NCBI RefSeq assembly: GCF_001278755.1
Contig: NZ_CP012601.1
Span: forward strand, 372,001 to 436,000
Direction of reading: 5' to 3'
DNA: 64,000 nt
Source: Bacillus sp. FJAT-22090
GTDB lineage: Bacteria; Bacillota; Bacilli; Bacillales_A; Planococcaceae
Below, piece after piece: positions 17,431 through 28,701 of the stretch. The notes below the pieces were generated by a model. It was not told where the DNA came from. It saw nothing but the letters and a program-made list of their open reading frames with translations, and ran no database searches. Both the position numbers and the translations under genes were made by a program. Each line of letters opens with the position of its first letter. Within the stretch, counting starts at the first letter, position 1.

Positions 17431-18738
17431 ATGACAACAAAACATGAGCAAATTTTAGCGTATATAGAAAAACTTCCTGTTGGGGATAAAATATCTGTTA
17501 GACAAATAGCGAAAGATTTAACGGTAAGTGAAGGGACAGCATACCGTGCGATAAAAGAAGCAGAAAACAGAAGGCTAGTTAGTACAATTGAACGAGTTGG
17601 AACGATTCGAATTGAACTAAAGAAAAAAGAACATTTTGAAAGATTAACTTATGCTGAAGTAGTAAATATAGTAGATGGACAAGTATTGGGTGGGAAGTCT
17701 GGTCTTTACAAAACACTAAATAAGTTCGTTATAGGTGCTATGCAATTAGAAGACATGATGCGTTATGTAGAGCCGAGTAACTTGTTAATTGTGGGAAATC
17801 GTCTTCAAGTACATGAATCAGGACTGCGAGCAGGAGCAGCAGTACTTGTAACCGGTGGATTTGACGTTTCTGATAGAACAAAAAAACTAGCGGACGATTT
17901 GGAGTTGCCAGTAATATCAACAAGCTATGATACTTTTACGGTTGCTACAATGATCAATCGGGCAATTGATGATCAACTGATTAAAAAAGATGTACTTTTA
18001 ATTGAAGATATTTATGTTCCTTTAAAAGATACATCTTTTCTTCGTACAAATGATCTAATTAATCGCTATCATGAATTAAACCAATTGACAACACATGGAG
18101 GATTCCCAGTAGTTGATAAATCGAACAAGCTCGTGGGCATTGTGACGGCAAGAGATGTAATTGGTAAAGATAGTCAAGAGCTAATCGACAAAGTAATGAC
18201 GAGAAATCCAATATCCATCACGCTTAAAACTAGTGTCGCTTCAGCAAGTCATCGTATGATTTGGGAAGGAATAGATTTGTTACCCGTAGTAGGTGATAAC
18301 AATTCCTTAAAAGGTGTCATTAGTAGACAGGATGTATTGAAAGCATTACAAGCTGCTTCAAGACAGCCTCAAAACGGAGAAACTATAGACGATATTGTAA
18401 AGCAGCAAATTAAACTAATTTCTGCTGAAGAATACATTTTTGAGTTTATAGTAACTCCGCAGATGACGAATCATTACGGTGCTATGTCGTATGGCGCATT
18501 CTCTATATTATTGACAGAAACAGGGGCCCAAACCTTGAAAATTCGAAAACGAGGAGAAAGCGTAGTAGAAAATATGACGATTTACTATACGAAGCCTATC
18601 CAGATAGAAAGTATTTTACGAATCCATGCTAAAGTATTAGAAATGAGCCGTAAAGTAGCAAAAATGGACATAGAAGTATTTAATGAGAAACAGTTAGTCG
18701 GAAAAGCAATGGTTACTTATCAAATGCTCGAACGATGA
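17431..18738 (+). CDS. ytoI: YtoI, HTH-DRTGG-CBS-hotdog regulatory protein
   Basis: 435 aa with four modules: an N-terminal winged helix (about residues 1-60, ISVRQIAKDLTVSEGTAYRAIKEAENR), a DRTGG domain (about 70-185), a pair of CBS domains (about 195-310, with GIVTARDVIG and GVISRQDVLKALQ), and a C-terminal hotdog (thioesterase-like) domain (about 325-435). The mix suggests a transcription factor that senses a nucleotide through CBS and perhaps an acyl-CoA or related ligand, but no ligand is known. The ribosome-binding site is poor. A strong bidirectional terminator follows. Confidence 0.9.
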   Translation: MTTKHEQILAYIEKLPVGDKISVRQIAKDLTVSEGTAYRAIKEAENRRLVSTIERVGTIRIELKKKEHFERLTYAEVVNIVDGQVLGGKSGLYKTLNKFVIGAMQLEDMMRYVEPSNLLIVGNRLQVHESGLRAGAAVLVTGGFDVSDRTKKLADDLELPVISTSYDTFTVATMINRAIDDQLIKKDVLLIEDIYVPLKDTSFLRTNDLINRYHELNQLTTHGGFPVVDKSNKLVGIVTARDVIGKDSQELIDKVMTRNPISITLKTSVASASHRMIWEGIDLLPVVGDNNSLKGVISRQDVLKALQAASRQPQNGETIDDIVKQQIKLISAEEYIFEFIVTPQMTNHYGAMSYGAFSILLTETGAQTLKIRKRGESVVENMTIYYTKPIQIESILRIHAKVLEMSRKVAKMDIEVFNEKQLVGKAMVTYQMLER

Positions 18739-18775
18739 AAAAATGATGCAGCTTTATAGCTGCATCATTTCCAAT
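18738..18775. terminator. Bidirectional terminator between convergent ytoI and ytpI
   Basis: A perfect 12-bp stem, AAATGATGCAGC (18741-18752) / GCTGCATCATTT (18759-18770), with A-rich and T-rich flanks. Confidence 0.9.
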
Positions 18776-18783
18776 TAAATATG

Positions 18784-19092
18784 TTATTTATTTAAATCTA
18801 ATTCCTCTTGAACGAATTGTCCATAATGCTTGGATACTTTATAATTATGATACATAAAATACCCTCCCAGAAGGATAAAAATTGCGGAGATTACATATGT
18901 AAGAGTTGATGGGAACACGATAAGAAAATTTAATCCAAAAAAAAGTATAAATGCTCCCAAACAAATAGATGCTTTAGCGGCAAACCATTTTTTTCGAATA
19001 GGTAAAGTGGTGCGAAATTGTTTCGTTTTAAAATAAAAATACCAAACAAATGAAACAACGATGGCTAGTATAAAGATAAAATTAAGTATCAT
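18784..19092 (-). CDS. ytpI: YtpI-family membrane protein
   Basis: A 102-aa protein with three hydrophobic segments (about residues 3-20, 41-60, 66-86) and a charged C-terminal tail. It is recognisable as YtpI by size, topology and its place between ytoI and nrnA (ytqI). The family has no assigned function. GGGGGT lies just before the ATG at 19092. Confidence 0.85.
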   Translation of the reverse strand: MILNFIFILAIVVSFVWYFYFKTKQFRTTLPIRKKWFAAKASICLGAFILFFGLNFLIVFPSTLTYVISAIFILLGGYFMYHNYKVSKHYGQFVQEELDLNK

Positions 19093-19185
19093 AATGGACC
19101 CCCAATAAAAGTTAAGCTTTCATTATTGTATAGGGAAATTTGTGAAAATGCGAATAGTAAATCTGATGAAGTGAGGGAACTTGAA

Positions 19186-20115
19186 ATGAAAAGACAAATC
19201 ATAGACACAATCGAACGCTATGACAAAATAATAATACATAGACATGTACGTCCCGATCCGGATGCATATGGATCTCAAATAGGATTAAAAGAACTCATTT
19301 CATTAAACTATCCAAATAAAAAAGTATTTGCTACTGGAATTCATGAAAATACTTTAGACTTTTTAGCTCGACCAGATAAAGTTTTAGATGAAGACTTTCA
19401 AGATGCTCTTATTATTGTTACAGACACTGCAAATACAGAAAGAATAGATGATGATCGGTATAAGCTAGGTAGTTATTTGATAAAAATAGATCATCACCCA
19501 AATGATGATGCTTATGGAGATTTACTCTGGGTTAACACAAGTGCGAGCTCGGTTAGTGAAATGATTTGTGAACTATTTGAAGAAGCGAAGGAATATAGAA
19601 GCTGGAAGTTGGATGCAAGTATTGCAAGATTATTATTTGCAGGAATTGTTGGAGACACAGGAAGATTTATGTTCCAAAGTACAACGCTCCAAACAATGAA
19701 ATATGCAGGACAATTGCTTTCTCATGGCTTTGATCGTACTGAACTGTTCAATGGTATGTATGAGGTTGAACGTAACTTACTTCATTTAAAAGGCTATGTA
19801 TATGAAAACTTTAGCATGGATGAAAATGGTGTAGGCTTTGTTAAATTGACAAGAGAAATATTACAAAAATACAATGTTGCAGAATCGGAAGCTTCTTTAT
19901 TAGTAAGTGCTTTAGCGGACGTAAAAGGAATGAGATGTTGGGTATTCTTTATCGAGGATGAAAAAGAAATTCGTGTTCGCCTTCGTTCAAAAGGTCCGAT
20001 TATTAACGAAATTGCCAAAAAATATGGTGGTGGAGGGCATCCACTAGCTTCAGGAGCTTCCGTAAAGTCGTGGGATGAAGCAGATGTTGTCATTAAGGAT
20101 TTAAAAATGCTGTAA
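19186..20115 (+). CDS. nrnA: NrnA, bifunctional oligoribonuclease/pAp phosphatase
   Basis: Degrades 2-5 nt RNA fragments and dephosphorylates pAp. A DHH domain (IIHRHVRPDPDAYGSQIGL, VTDTANTERID, IDHHPNDDAYG) is followed by DHHA1 with GGGGHPLASGA near the C-terminus. The frame opens at TTG 19126, but the family starts at MKRQIIDTIERYDKI. GAGGGAAC before ATG 19186 supports that start (309 aa). dnaE follows after 15 bp. Confidence 0.95.
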   Translation: MKRQIIDTIERYDKIIIHRHVRPDPDAYGSQIGLKELISLNYPNKKVFATGIHENTLDFLARPDKVLDEDFQDALIIVTDTANTERIDDDRYKLGSYLIKIDHHPNDDAYGDLLWVNTSASSVSEMICELFEEAKEYRSWKLDASIARLLFAGIVGDTGRFMFQSTTLQTMKYAGQLLSHGFDRTELFNGMYEVERNLLHLKGYVYENFSMDENGVGFVKLTREILQKYNVAESEASLLVSALADVKGMRCWVFFIEDEKEIRVRLRSKGPIINEIAKKYGGGGHPLASGASVKSWDEADVVIKDLKML

Positions 20116-20130
20116 ACAGAGGTGTCTTAT

Positions 20131-23100
20131 ATGGAAACAGTATATCCACAAATTGTAACATCAGCGGATATGCTGAAAAGTACAATACAACTGGACCAAC
20201 TAATTCAAAAGTTGAAAAAGAATAATGCGAAGGCAGCCGCTATTACAAATAGTAAATTGTATGGCATGTTGCCTTTTTGGCATGAATTAAATAAAGAACA
20301 AATTCACCCAGTGATAGGACTAACGATCAAGCTCCAATTAGAAACTCAAATATGTTCTATCATTTTATACGCAAAAAACAACAGAGGTTATGAAAATCTT
20401 TTGAAGATTACAAGTAGCCTAGAAACAAGAGAACTTTCAGAACTACCACTAAAATGGCTAATAGCTTATAAAGAAGGAATAATTGCAGTCTATTACAGTG
20501 AACAGCAATATTCGAAAGAAGCATTAGCTGAATTAGCTAAAGTATTTCTTCCTTCCTTCCTGTTTGTAGGTATAGAAAGACCAAATGGAGTTATCAAGGA
20601 AAACGAACATGAAATAATATCGATTGCAGATGAACTTTCTATTCCTATAACTACTTATCATATGAGTCGCTATGTAGAAAAAGAGGATTCTTTTGCATTC
20701 GAAGTTTTAAATGCAATGGATCAATCCCTCAAAATGTCTGACATGAATCGTTTAAAACCTTCCACTAATTCTTATCACATTCTTTCAAACGAGGAGTGGC
20801 TGAATTGGTTTTCAGATGTTCCAAATTGGCTTGACAATACAAAAAAAATGCTAGAAAGCTGCCACTTATCATTCGAACAACATACCCACCATATGCCGAA
20901 ATTCCCTCTACCTCCAAACGTATTGGCAAAAGACCATTTACGACAACTTTGCGAAGAGGGTTTAATAAAACGAGTACAAAACATTACGACCGAGTATGTG
21001 GAGCGTCTACAGTATGAACTTAACGTTATAAGTCAAATGAAGTATGATGATTATTTTCTAATCGTGCAGGATTTTATGAAGTTTGCAAAACAGGCTGGAA
21101 TTTTAACAGGACCAGGACGAGGATCTTCTGCAAGTTCCCTTGTAGCTTATTCTCTTAGTATTACCGATGTAGATCCACTTGAATATGGTCTTTTATTTGA
21201 ACGGTTTTTAAACCCAGAACGTATTACTTTGCCAGATATTGATATTGATTTTGCCGATTCTAAAAGAATGGAAGTTATACAATACGTTGTTGAAAAGTAT
21301 GGCAAACAACATGTGTCCCAAATAATCACTTTCGGTACTCTTTCAACAAAAGCTGTGGCGCGTGAAGTGGCGAGGGTATTTGGGTTTGAATCTTCTACAT
21401 TAGAAGCTATCTCATCCTTTATTCCATCCAAGCCTGGCATTACACTAAAAGGTGCATATGAGCAATCACAAAAGTTAAGAGAGTTTATACAAACAGAAGA
21501 AATCCGCAAAAAATGGTTCCAAGTCGCTCTTGCTTTAGAAGGACTACCGAGAAATGCTTCCACTCATGCAGCTGGTGTAGTACTTTCACCAAGTCCACTT
21601 GTAGACGTAGTACCGATCCAGAGTGGCCATGATGATATATATTTAACGCAGTGGCCGATGAAAGAAGTGGAGCAGGTAGGCTTACTGAAAATGGATTTTC
21701 TTGGGTTGAGGAACTTGACCATTATAGAGAGAATTCTATTTTTAATCAATAAAAAAACGACAAATAAAGTCACATTAGCGGCTATTCCTTTGAATGATCA
21801 ACCTACTTATCAAATGCTTCAAAATGGGGACACAACAGGTGTCTTCCAACTTGAATCTGCAGGTATGCGAAATGCTTTAAGGCAAATTAAACCGTCAAAA
21901 TTTGAGGATATTGTAGCGGTTAATGCTTTATTTAGACCAGGGCCTATGGACAGTATTCCATTGTACGCAAAAAGAAAATTAGGACAGCAGGCTGTAACAT
22001 TTGAACATCCAGTGCTTGAACCAATTTTAAGAGAAACTTATGGCATCATTGTCTATCAAGAGCAAATCATGCAAATTGCCTCACAAATGGCTGGTTTTAC
22101 ATTCGGAGAAGCGGATTTGTTACGACGAGCAGTTAGTAAAAAAAATCGTGAAATCTTACAAAAAGAACGAGCTCATTTCGTTCAAAAGGCTATACAACTT
22201 GGTCATACACAAGAGGCTGCCTCGACTGTATACGACTTAATCGTTCGTTTTGCAGATTATGGATTTCCAAAAAGTCATGCAGTTGCCTATAGTGTTATTT
22301 CGTATCAAATGGCTTATTTAAAAACTCATTTCCCTGTTCCATTTTACTGTGCATTATTAAGTACTGCAGTTGGAAATCAGGAAAAAATAAATCAACTTTT
22401 AATTGAAATGAAACAAAAAAATATTAGCGTGTTACCTCCTTCCATTTATAAAAGCCAACTATCCTTTTCTGTTGAAAGTGGTGGTGTTCGTTTTGGCTTA
22501 AATGCTATTAAAGGGGTGTCTCATGCATTTATCAAGAAATTAACACAGCAAAGAGTGAACAGAACCACTAACTGGGATGATATTTTCGATTTTGCCGCCG
22601 ATCTTACTGCTGTCCATTTTACAAGAAAAAATGTGGAGCCTCTTATTAAGGCTGGTGCTTTAGATGAATTTGATGAAGAACGGTCTACGTTGCTCGCCAC
22701 GTTAGATGCTGCAGTAAAATATGCGGAGCTTGTAAGCCCTACGGAAGAGAGTGATTTGTTTAACGGAGATGCTTCTCATTTTGGAAAATCTAAATATATA
22801 CAAACCGAACCATTACCGTTAATGATGAAACTTCAATTTGAAAAAGATGTGTTAGGTCAATATTTTTCTGAGCATCCTACAGTTTCCATTAAAAGAAATC
22901 ATCCTGATCAAATAGCTAATATATGGAACGTTCAACAAGCACAAAAAGAATGGAAAGTAAAAATAATTGGTCTCATCGAAGAAATAAAAAGGATAAGAAC
23001 AAAAAAGGGTGAATCAATGGCATTTGTTACATTACAAGATGATACTGGAAATATTTCGGTAACTCTTTTTCCTGAAGAATATGCGAAATATAATGCTTTG

Positions 23101-23190
23101 TTGAAAGAAATGTCAATTATTGTCGTTGAAGGAAAATCAGAACGTAGAAATGGGAAAACACAAATAATAGGAAAATCACTTTGGAATTAG
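20131..23190 (+). CDS. dnaE: DNA polymerase III alpha subunit, DnaE (low-GC Gram-positive type)
   Basis: The second replicative polymerase of Firmicutes; it extends lagging-strand RNA primers before handing over to PolC. 1019 aa. An N-terminal PHP region (to about 220) is followed by the C-family polymerase core with the catalytic carboxylates in LPDIDIDFADSKR, GPGRGSSASSLVAY and LFRPGPMDSIP, a tandem HhH region, and a C-terminal OB fold (KVKIIGLIEEIKRIRTKKGE onwards). ATG 20131 with AGAGGTG upstream is preferred over GTG 20122. Shorter than proteobacterial DnaE (about 1160), as usual for this lineage. Terminator after it. Confidence 0.97.
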   Translation: METVYPQIVTSADMLKSTIQLDQLIQKLKKNNAKAAAITNSKLYGMLPFWHELNKEQIHPVIGLTIKLQLETQICSIILYAKNNRGYENLLKITSSLETRELSELPLKWLIAYKEGIIAVYYSEQQYSKEALAELAKVFLPSFLFVGIERPNGVIKENEHEIISIADELSIPITTYHMSRYVEKEDSFAFEVLNAMDQSLKMSDMNRLKPSTNSYHILSNEEWLNWFSDVPNWLDNTKKMLESCHLSFEQHTHHMPKFPLPPNVLAKDHLRQLCEEGLIKRVQNITTEYVERLQYELNVISQMKYDDYFLIVQDFMKFAKQAGILTGPGRGSSASSLVAYSLSITDVDPLEYGLLFERFLNPERITLPDIDIDFADSKRMEVIQYVVEKYGKQHVSQIITFGTLSTKAVAREVARVFGFESSTLEAISSFIPSKPGITLKGAYEQSQKLREFIQTEEIRKKWFQVALALEGLPRNASTHAAGVVLSPSPLVDVVPIQSGHDDIYLTQWPMKEVEQVGLLKMDFLGLRNLTIIERILFLINKKTTNKVTLAAIPLNDQPTYQMLQNGDTTGVFQLESAGMRNALRQIKPSKFEDIVAVNALFRPGPMDSIPLYAKRKLGQQAVTFEHPVLEPILRETYGIIVYQEQIMQIASQMAGFTFGEADLLRRAVSKKNREILQKERAHFVQKAIQLGHTQEAASTVYDLIVRFADYGFPKSHAVAYSVISYQMAYLKTHFPVPFYCALLSTAVGNQEKINQLLIEMKQKNISVLPPSIYKSQLSFSVESGGVRFGLNAIKGVSHAFIKKLTQQRVNRTTNWDDIFDFAADLTAVHFTRKNVEPLIKAGALDEFDEERSTLLATLDAAVKYAELVSPTEESDLFNGDASHFGKSKYIQTEPLPLMMKLQFEKDVLGQYFSEHPTVSIKRNHPDQIANIWNVQQAQKEWKVKIIGLIEEIKRIRTKKGESMAFVTLQDDTGNISVTLFPEEYAKYNALLKEMSIIVVEGKSERRNGKTQIIGKSLWN

Positions 23191-23217
23191 AACTGTACAA
23201 TTTTGTACAGTTTTTTC
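23191..23217 (+). terminator. Terminator after dnaE
   Basis: Stem AACTGTAC (23191-23198) / GTACAGTT (23205-23212), followed by TTTTCTTT. Confidence 0.8.
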
Positions 23218-23271
23218 TTTACGTTTTAAGAATAATTTTGTATGCTATTAGTTATGAGTGGTCAGACCACT
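23218..23271 (+). promoter_or_regulatory. Promoter and 15-bp operator palindrome of the GntR regulator gene
   Basis: TTTACG (23218-23223) and TATGCT (23241-23246) form a 17-bp-spaced promoter. About 10 bp after the -10 box is AGTGGTC-A-GACCACT (23257-23271), a perfect palindrome of the TGGTnnnACCA type bound by FadR-subfamily GntR proteins. Autorepression is the natural inference. Confidence 0.65.
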
Positions 23272-23298
23272 TTGAAATTAATGGAAGTGTGAGGATGT

Positions 23299-23949
23299 AT
23301 GATTCCAAAAAATAATTCCAGCAAAATGTTTTTAGAGATAGTAAAACAATTAAGAGATCTTATTAACGAGGAGAATGTAGCAGTTGGCGGAAAATTGCCA
23401 TCCGAGAGAGAATTGGCGGAAAGATTGCAAGTAGGCAGGTCAACTGTAAGGGAAGCACTTAGAAGTTTAGAATTACTTGGGTTAATTGAAACAAGAAGAG
23501 GAGAAGGAACTTTTCTTTCTGATTTTCGTAAACATCAATTAGTAGAACTACTGTCTACATTTATTTTACAGGAATCTAAATCTAAAGAAGACGTACACAA
23601 GACAAGAGAAACTTTAGAAAAAGAAGCAGTTCGTACAATATGTGTTTCAGATAGCTTGTCTAAACATTCTATATGGGACTCATTCCTAATTAGATTAAAT
23701 AATGAAGAGGTTTTACGTGAGGATATCATTCGAGAAATAATTATTATTTCCGATAATCGGCTTACTTTAAAAATATGGTTTTTATTAAAACAATTTGCTG
23801 GAGAGCCTTATAAGAATCAGATGTCTTTAGAGGAAAAAGACATTTGGATCCAGCTGTTAAATAGCTTAAAAAATGGCGATGAAGTTAGTACTATAAATTT
23901 ATACATCCAATGGCTAGCTATCATCCCAACCGATCAAATTAGTTTATAG
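23299..23949 (+). CDS. FadR-subfamily GntR transcriptional regulator
   Basis: 216 aa. The winged-helix domain (residues about 10-75) has the GntR signature GGKLPSERELAERLQVGRST followed by VREALRSLELLGLIETRRGEG. The C-terminal part is a shortened FCD-type helical domain without the usual metal-binding histidines. It leads a tight operon with accD (44 bp) and accA, at a place where B. subtilis carries a malic enzyme gene. Its own upstream palindrome is the likely operator. Control of malonyl-CoA synthesis is inferred from context. Confidence 0.85.
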   Translation: MIPKNNSSKMFLEIVKQLRDLINEENVAVGGKLPSERELAERLQVGRSTVREALRSLELLGLIETRRGEGTFLSDFRKHQLVELLSTFILQESKSKEDVHKTRETLEKEAVRTICVSDSLSKHSIWDSFLIRLNNEEVLREDIIREIIIISDNRLTLKIWFLLKQFAGEPYKNQMSLEEKDIWIQLLNSLKNGDEVSTINLYIQWLAIIPTDQISL

Positions 23950-23993
23950 TCATCGATACCTTGAGCTTTTCTTAGGAATAGGGGAGAGAATAA

Positions 23994-24860
23994 ATGATAC
24001 GAGATATTTTTAGAAAAAATCATAAAAAGAAATATGCAACAATACCTGATCAAGCTAATAAAGAAGTTCCGGAAGGGATTATGATGAAATGTCCTGAGTG
24101 TAGAAAGAATGTTTTTACAAAGGACTTAATGAAAAACTTAAAAGTTTGCCCTTCTTGTGATCACCATATGAAAATGACAGCTTTTGAACGAGTTGAAATT
24201 TTTTTAGATGATAATTCATTTGAAAGTTTAGATGATCATTTGCAAACGGATAATCCGCTTAACTTTCCAGGCTATACCGAAAAAATTAAATCTGACGCTA
24301 AAAAAACAGGCATAAATGAAGCTGTGTTAACAGGCGTTGGAGAAATTGAAGGACAAAAAGTAGTCGTAGCTATCATGGATTCACACTTTAGAATGGGTTC
24401 TATGGGTTCAGTTGTTGGAGAAAAAATAACGAGAGCAATAGAAAAAGCTACAATGCTAAAAGTACCTTTTATTATTTTCACAGCTAGCGGTGGAGCTAGA
24501 ATGCAAGAAGGTGTTTTATCCTTAATGCAAATGGCGAAAACATCCGTTGCTCTTAGAAGACATAGCGATCATGGACTTTTATATATTTCGATATTGACTC
24601 ATCCAACAACAGGTGGAGTTTCAGCTAGTTTCGCTTCTGTTGGTGATATTAACCTAGCAGAACCAAAAGCATTAATTGGATTTGCGGGTCGTCGGGTAAT
24701 TGAACAAACAGTACGTGAAAAATTACCTGAGAATTTTCAGACAGCTGAATTTTTATTGGATCATGGCCAACTAGATGCAGTAATTCACAGAAAAGATATG
24801 CGTTCAACTGTAGCTTCACTTGTGAAAATGCATGTACAAAAGGAGGTTACATCATGGTAA
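23994..24860 (+). CDS. accD: Acetyl-CoA carboxylase carboxyltransferase subunit beta
   Basis: With AccA, transfers the carboxyl group from biotin to acetyl-CoA to give malonyl-CoA. 288 aa. The N-terminal zinc ribbon is seen as [17 protein letters not shown] then CPSC (four Cys, about residues 33-55), followed by the crotonase-like core ([19 protein letters not shown]). It overlaps accA by seven bases, giving coupled 1:1 synthesis. AGGGGAGAG precedes ATG 23994. Confidence 0.97.
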   Translation: MIRDIFRKNHKKKYATIPDQANKEVPEGIMMKCPECRKNVFTKDLMKNLKVCPSCDHHMKMTAFERVEIFLDDNSFESLDDHLQTDNPLNFPGYTEKIKSDAKKTGINEAVLTGVGEIEGQKVVVAIMDSHFRMGSMGSVVGEKITRAIEKATMLKVPFIIFTASGGARMQEGVLSLMQMAKTSVALRRHSDHGLLYISILTHPTTGGVSASFASVGDINLAEPKALIGFAGRRVIEQTVREKLPENFQTAEFLLDHGQLDAVIHRKDMRSTVASLVKMHVQKEVTSW

Positions 24861-25807
24861 AAGCATTACCATTTGAAGAGCCTATTGTTCAACTAAAATT
24901 AAAAATTGATGAACTAAAAGAGTATACCCTGAACACAGAAATAGATATGACAGAAGAAATAGAGAAATTAGAAGAGAGATTAGAAAAACTAGAACATGAT
25001 ATTTATGAAAATATGCAGCCTTGGGACCGTGTTCAAGTTGCTCGACATCCTAATCGCCCTACGACAAAAGATTATATTAAACTAATATTTTCTGATTTTA
25101 TAGAGCTTCATGGGGATCGTTTATTTGGTGATGATGCTGCAATCATCGCTGGTATTTGCCAACTAGATGGTAAACCTTTAACAATTATTGGTCATCAAAG
25201 AGGACTTGATACAAAAGAAAATATTAAACGGAATTTTGGTATGCCACATCCAGAAGGCTATCGGAAAGCACTTCGTTTAATGAAGCAAGCAGAAAAATTC
25301 AACCGTCCGATTATTTGTTTTATAGATACTAAAGGGGCTTACCCTGGTAAAGCTGCAGAAGAGAGAGGACAAAGTGAAGCTATTGCTAGAAATTTAGTAG
25401 AAATGGCTGGACTTAAAGTGCCTGTTATCAGTGTAGTAATTGGAGAAGGTGGAAGTGGTGGTGCACTAGCACTAGGGGTTGCAAATCATATCCATATGCT
25501 GGAGAACTCTACTTATTCTGTTATCTCACCGGAAGGAGCAGCATCTATTCTTTGGAAAGACGCAGCTCTAGCTCAACAAGCAGCTGAAGCAATGAAAATC
25601 ACAGCACCCGATTTAAAGGAAATGAAGATTATAGATCAAGTTATTAAAGAGGTGCATGGTGGTGCTCATCGAGATCCAGAAAAACAGGCTACTTTTTTGA
25701 AGGAAGCTCTGATTATATCCCTGCAACAATTAACTAAATTATCCTCTGAAGAGCTAATTGAGGATAGATATAATAAATTTAAAAATATCGGAGTTTTTAG
25801 TGAGTGA
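24854..25807 (+). CDS. accA: Acetyl-CoA carboxylase carboxyltransferase subunit alpha
   Basis: 317-aa partner of AccD. A coiled-coil N-terminus ([20 protein letters not shown]) is followed by the carboxyltransferase core with [15 protein letters not shown] and [25 protein letters not shown] inside the end of accD serves as its ribosome-binding site. A terminator separates it from pfkA. Confidence 0.97.
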   Translation: MVKALPFEEPIVQLKLKIDELKEYTLNTEIDMTEEIEKLEERLEKLEHDIYENMQPWDRVQVARHPNRPTTKDYIKLIFSDFIELHGDRLFGDDAAIIAGICQLDGKPLTIIGHQRGLDTKENIKRNFGMPHPEGYRKALRLMKQAEKFNRPIICFIDTKGAYPGKAAEERGQSEAIARNLVEMAGLKVPVISVVIGEGGSGGALALGVANHIHMLENSTYSVISPEGAASILWKDAALAQQAAEAMKITAPDLKEMKIIDQVIKEVHGGAHRDPEKQATFLKEALIISLQQLTKLSSEELIEDRYNKFKNIGVFSE

Positions 25808-25834
25808 AATGCGTCTTTTCAGACGCATTTTTTA
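25808..25834 (+). terminator. Terminator after accA
   Basis: Stem AATGCGTCT / AGACGCATT with a TTTC loop, followed by a T run. Confidence 0.9.
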
Positions 25835-25854
25835 TGTTAAGCTTAGAGTAGTAA

Positions 25855-26835
<981 letters not shown>

Positions 26836-26866
26836 TTATTATCTTCTTGAAAGAAAGGACTTGTAT

Positions 26867-28627
26867 ATGAGAAAAACTAAAATAGTATGTACGATTGGAC
26901 CGGCTAGTGAATCAGAAGAAATGTTAAAACAATTAATTGGAGCAGGCATGAATGTCGCTCGATTAAATTTTTCACATGGTAGCCATGAAGAGCATTCCGC
27001 TAGAATCCAAAAGATAAGAGAAGTATCAAACAAAGCAGGTAAAATTGTAGGGATCTTACTTGATACAAAAGGACCTGAAATTCGAACACATAAAATGGAG
27101 AATGATGCTATTGAGTTAGTATCTGGTCAAACAATTGAAATATCGATGAACGAAGTATTAGGTAGTAAAGAACGTTTTTCGATTACATATGAAAAATTGA
27201 TCGAGGATGTTCAAGTGGGCTCGATTATTTTACTTGATGATGGATTGATTGAATTAGTAGTTACTAAAATAGATGTGAATGAAGGTATTATCACTACATT
27301 TGTACAAAATGCTGGAACACTAAAAAATAACAAAGGCGTTAATGTTCCTGGAGTATCTGTGCAATTACCTGGAATTACAGAAAAAGATGCAAAAGACATT
27401 TTATTTGGAATTGAACAAGGTGTCGATTTTATCGCAGCCTCATTTGTTCGTCGAGCAAAAGATGTACTAGAAATAAGAGAGCTACTGGAAAATAATAATG
27501 GTTCACATATTCAAATTATCCCTAAGATTGAAAATCAAGAAGGGGTAGACAATATAGATGAAATTATTCAAGTTTCAGATGGCTTAATGGTAGCTAGGGG
27601 CGATCTTGGTGTAGAAATTCCTGCCGAAGAGGTTCCTTTAGTTCAAAAGAGTCTTATTCAAAAATGTAATAATGCTGGAAAGCCAGTCATTACTGCTACC
27701 CAAATGTTAGACTCTATGCAACGTAATCCAAGACCTACTAGAGCAGAAGCAAGTGATGTTGCAAACGCTATATTAGACGGCACAGATGCGATTATGCTTT
27801 CTGGTGAAACCGCAGCTGGTCTATACCCGGTAGAATCAGTTCAAACAATGGATAAAATAGCTAAAAGAACTGAAAATGCAATTGACTATCGTTCGATTGT
27901 TACTAAACTAAGTAAAGGACGAGAAGTAAACTTAACGGATGCAATTGGTCAAGCAGTGGCACATACTGCTATTAACTTAAAAGTAAAAGCGGTAATTGCA
28001 CCGACTGAGAGTGGACACACAGCTAAAATGATTTCAAAATTTAGACCAGGTGTGCCTATTATTGCAGTAACATCGTCTACTCAGCCTTCTAGAAAGTTAA
28101 CACTCGTTTGGGGTGTTTATCCGATAGTTGGTAAGAAGGCATATTCAACTGATGAGGTTTTAGAGGTGGCAGTGGAAGAAAGTATTCTTCATCATTATGT
28201 AACGCATGGTGATTTAGTAGTAATTACTGCTGGTGTACCGGTTGGAGAAGCAGGAACAACTAACTTGATGAAAGTTCATGTTATTGGAGATATGGTTGCT
28301 AAAGGACAAGGGATTGGCAAACTAACTGCTTATGGAAAAGCGGTTGTCGTGAACAATTCAAGAGAGTTATTAGGTCAAGATACATCTAATAGCATTATTG
28401 TAACAATTGGTTCTGATCGTGAAATGATTCCTGCGATCGAGAACTGTAAGGGACTTATTACAGAAGAAGGTGGCTTAACAAGCCATGCTGCTGTAGTTGG
28501 GTTAAGTCTAGGAATTCCTGTTATTGTTGGAGTTAATAATGCAACAAAATTAATCAAAAATGGACAAGAGCTTACGATAGACGCAGAAAGTGGAGTTATT
28601 TATCACGGAAAAGCAAGTATCATTTAA
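26867..28627 (+). CDS. pyk: Pyruvate kinase with C-terminal PEP-utilising domain
   Basis: Last ATP-forming step of glycolysis. The catalytic barrel (residues 1-340) has VARLNFSHG, the K+/Mg2+ region and [14 protein letters not shown]. An allosteric C domain follows. Residues about 480-586 are the extra domain found in Bacillus and relatives, related to the phosphohistidine domain of PPDK/EI, with [20 protein letters not shown]. The open frame begins at TTG 26861, but AAAGGA spacing favours ATG 26867 (586 aa). Confidence 0.97.
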   Translation: MRKTKIVCTIGPASESEEMLKQLIGAGMNVARLNFSHGSHEEHSARIQKIREVSNKAGKIVGILLDTKGPEIRTHKMENDAIELVSGQTIEISMNEVLGSKERFSITYEKLIEDVQVGSIILLDDGLIELVVTKIDVNEGIITTFVQNAGTLKNNKGVNVPGVSVQLPGITEKDAKDILFGIEQGVDFIAASFVRRAKDVLEIRELLENNNGSHIQIIPKIENQEGVDNIDEIIQVSDGLMVARGDLGVEIPAEEVPLVQKSLIQKCNNAGKPVITATQMLDSMQRNPRPTRAEASDVANAILDGTDAIMLSGETAAGLYPVESVQTMDKIAKRTENAIDYRSIVTKLSKGREVNLTDAIGQAVAHTAINLKVKAVIAPTESGHTAKMISKFRPGVPIIAVTSSTQPSRKLTLVWGVYPIVGKKAYSTDEVLEVAVEESILHHYVTHGDLVVITAGVPVGEAGTTNLMKVHVIGDMVAKGQGIGKLTAYGKAVVVNNSRELLGQDTSNSIIVTIGSDREMIPAIENCKGLITEEGGLTSHAAVVGLSLGIPVIVGVNNATKLIKNGQELTIDAESGVIYHGKASII

Positions 28628-28649
28628 ATTGTCTACAGATAATATTTAA

Positions 28650-28679
28650 AATTGCCTCACCATAATTGGTGGGGCAATC
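28650..28679 (+). terminator. Hairpin after pyk
   Basis: ATTGCCTCACC (28651-28661) pairs with GGTGGGGCAAT (28668-28678). The following sequence lacks a good T tract, so it may be an mRNA-end or processing structure that leaks into fxsA. Confidence 0.5.
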
Positions 28680-28701
28680 ATTCTATATAGAAGGTGAATA
28701 T

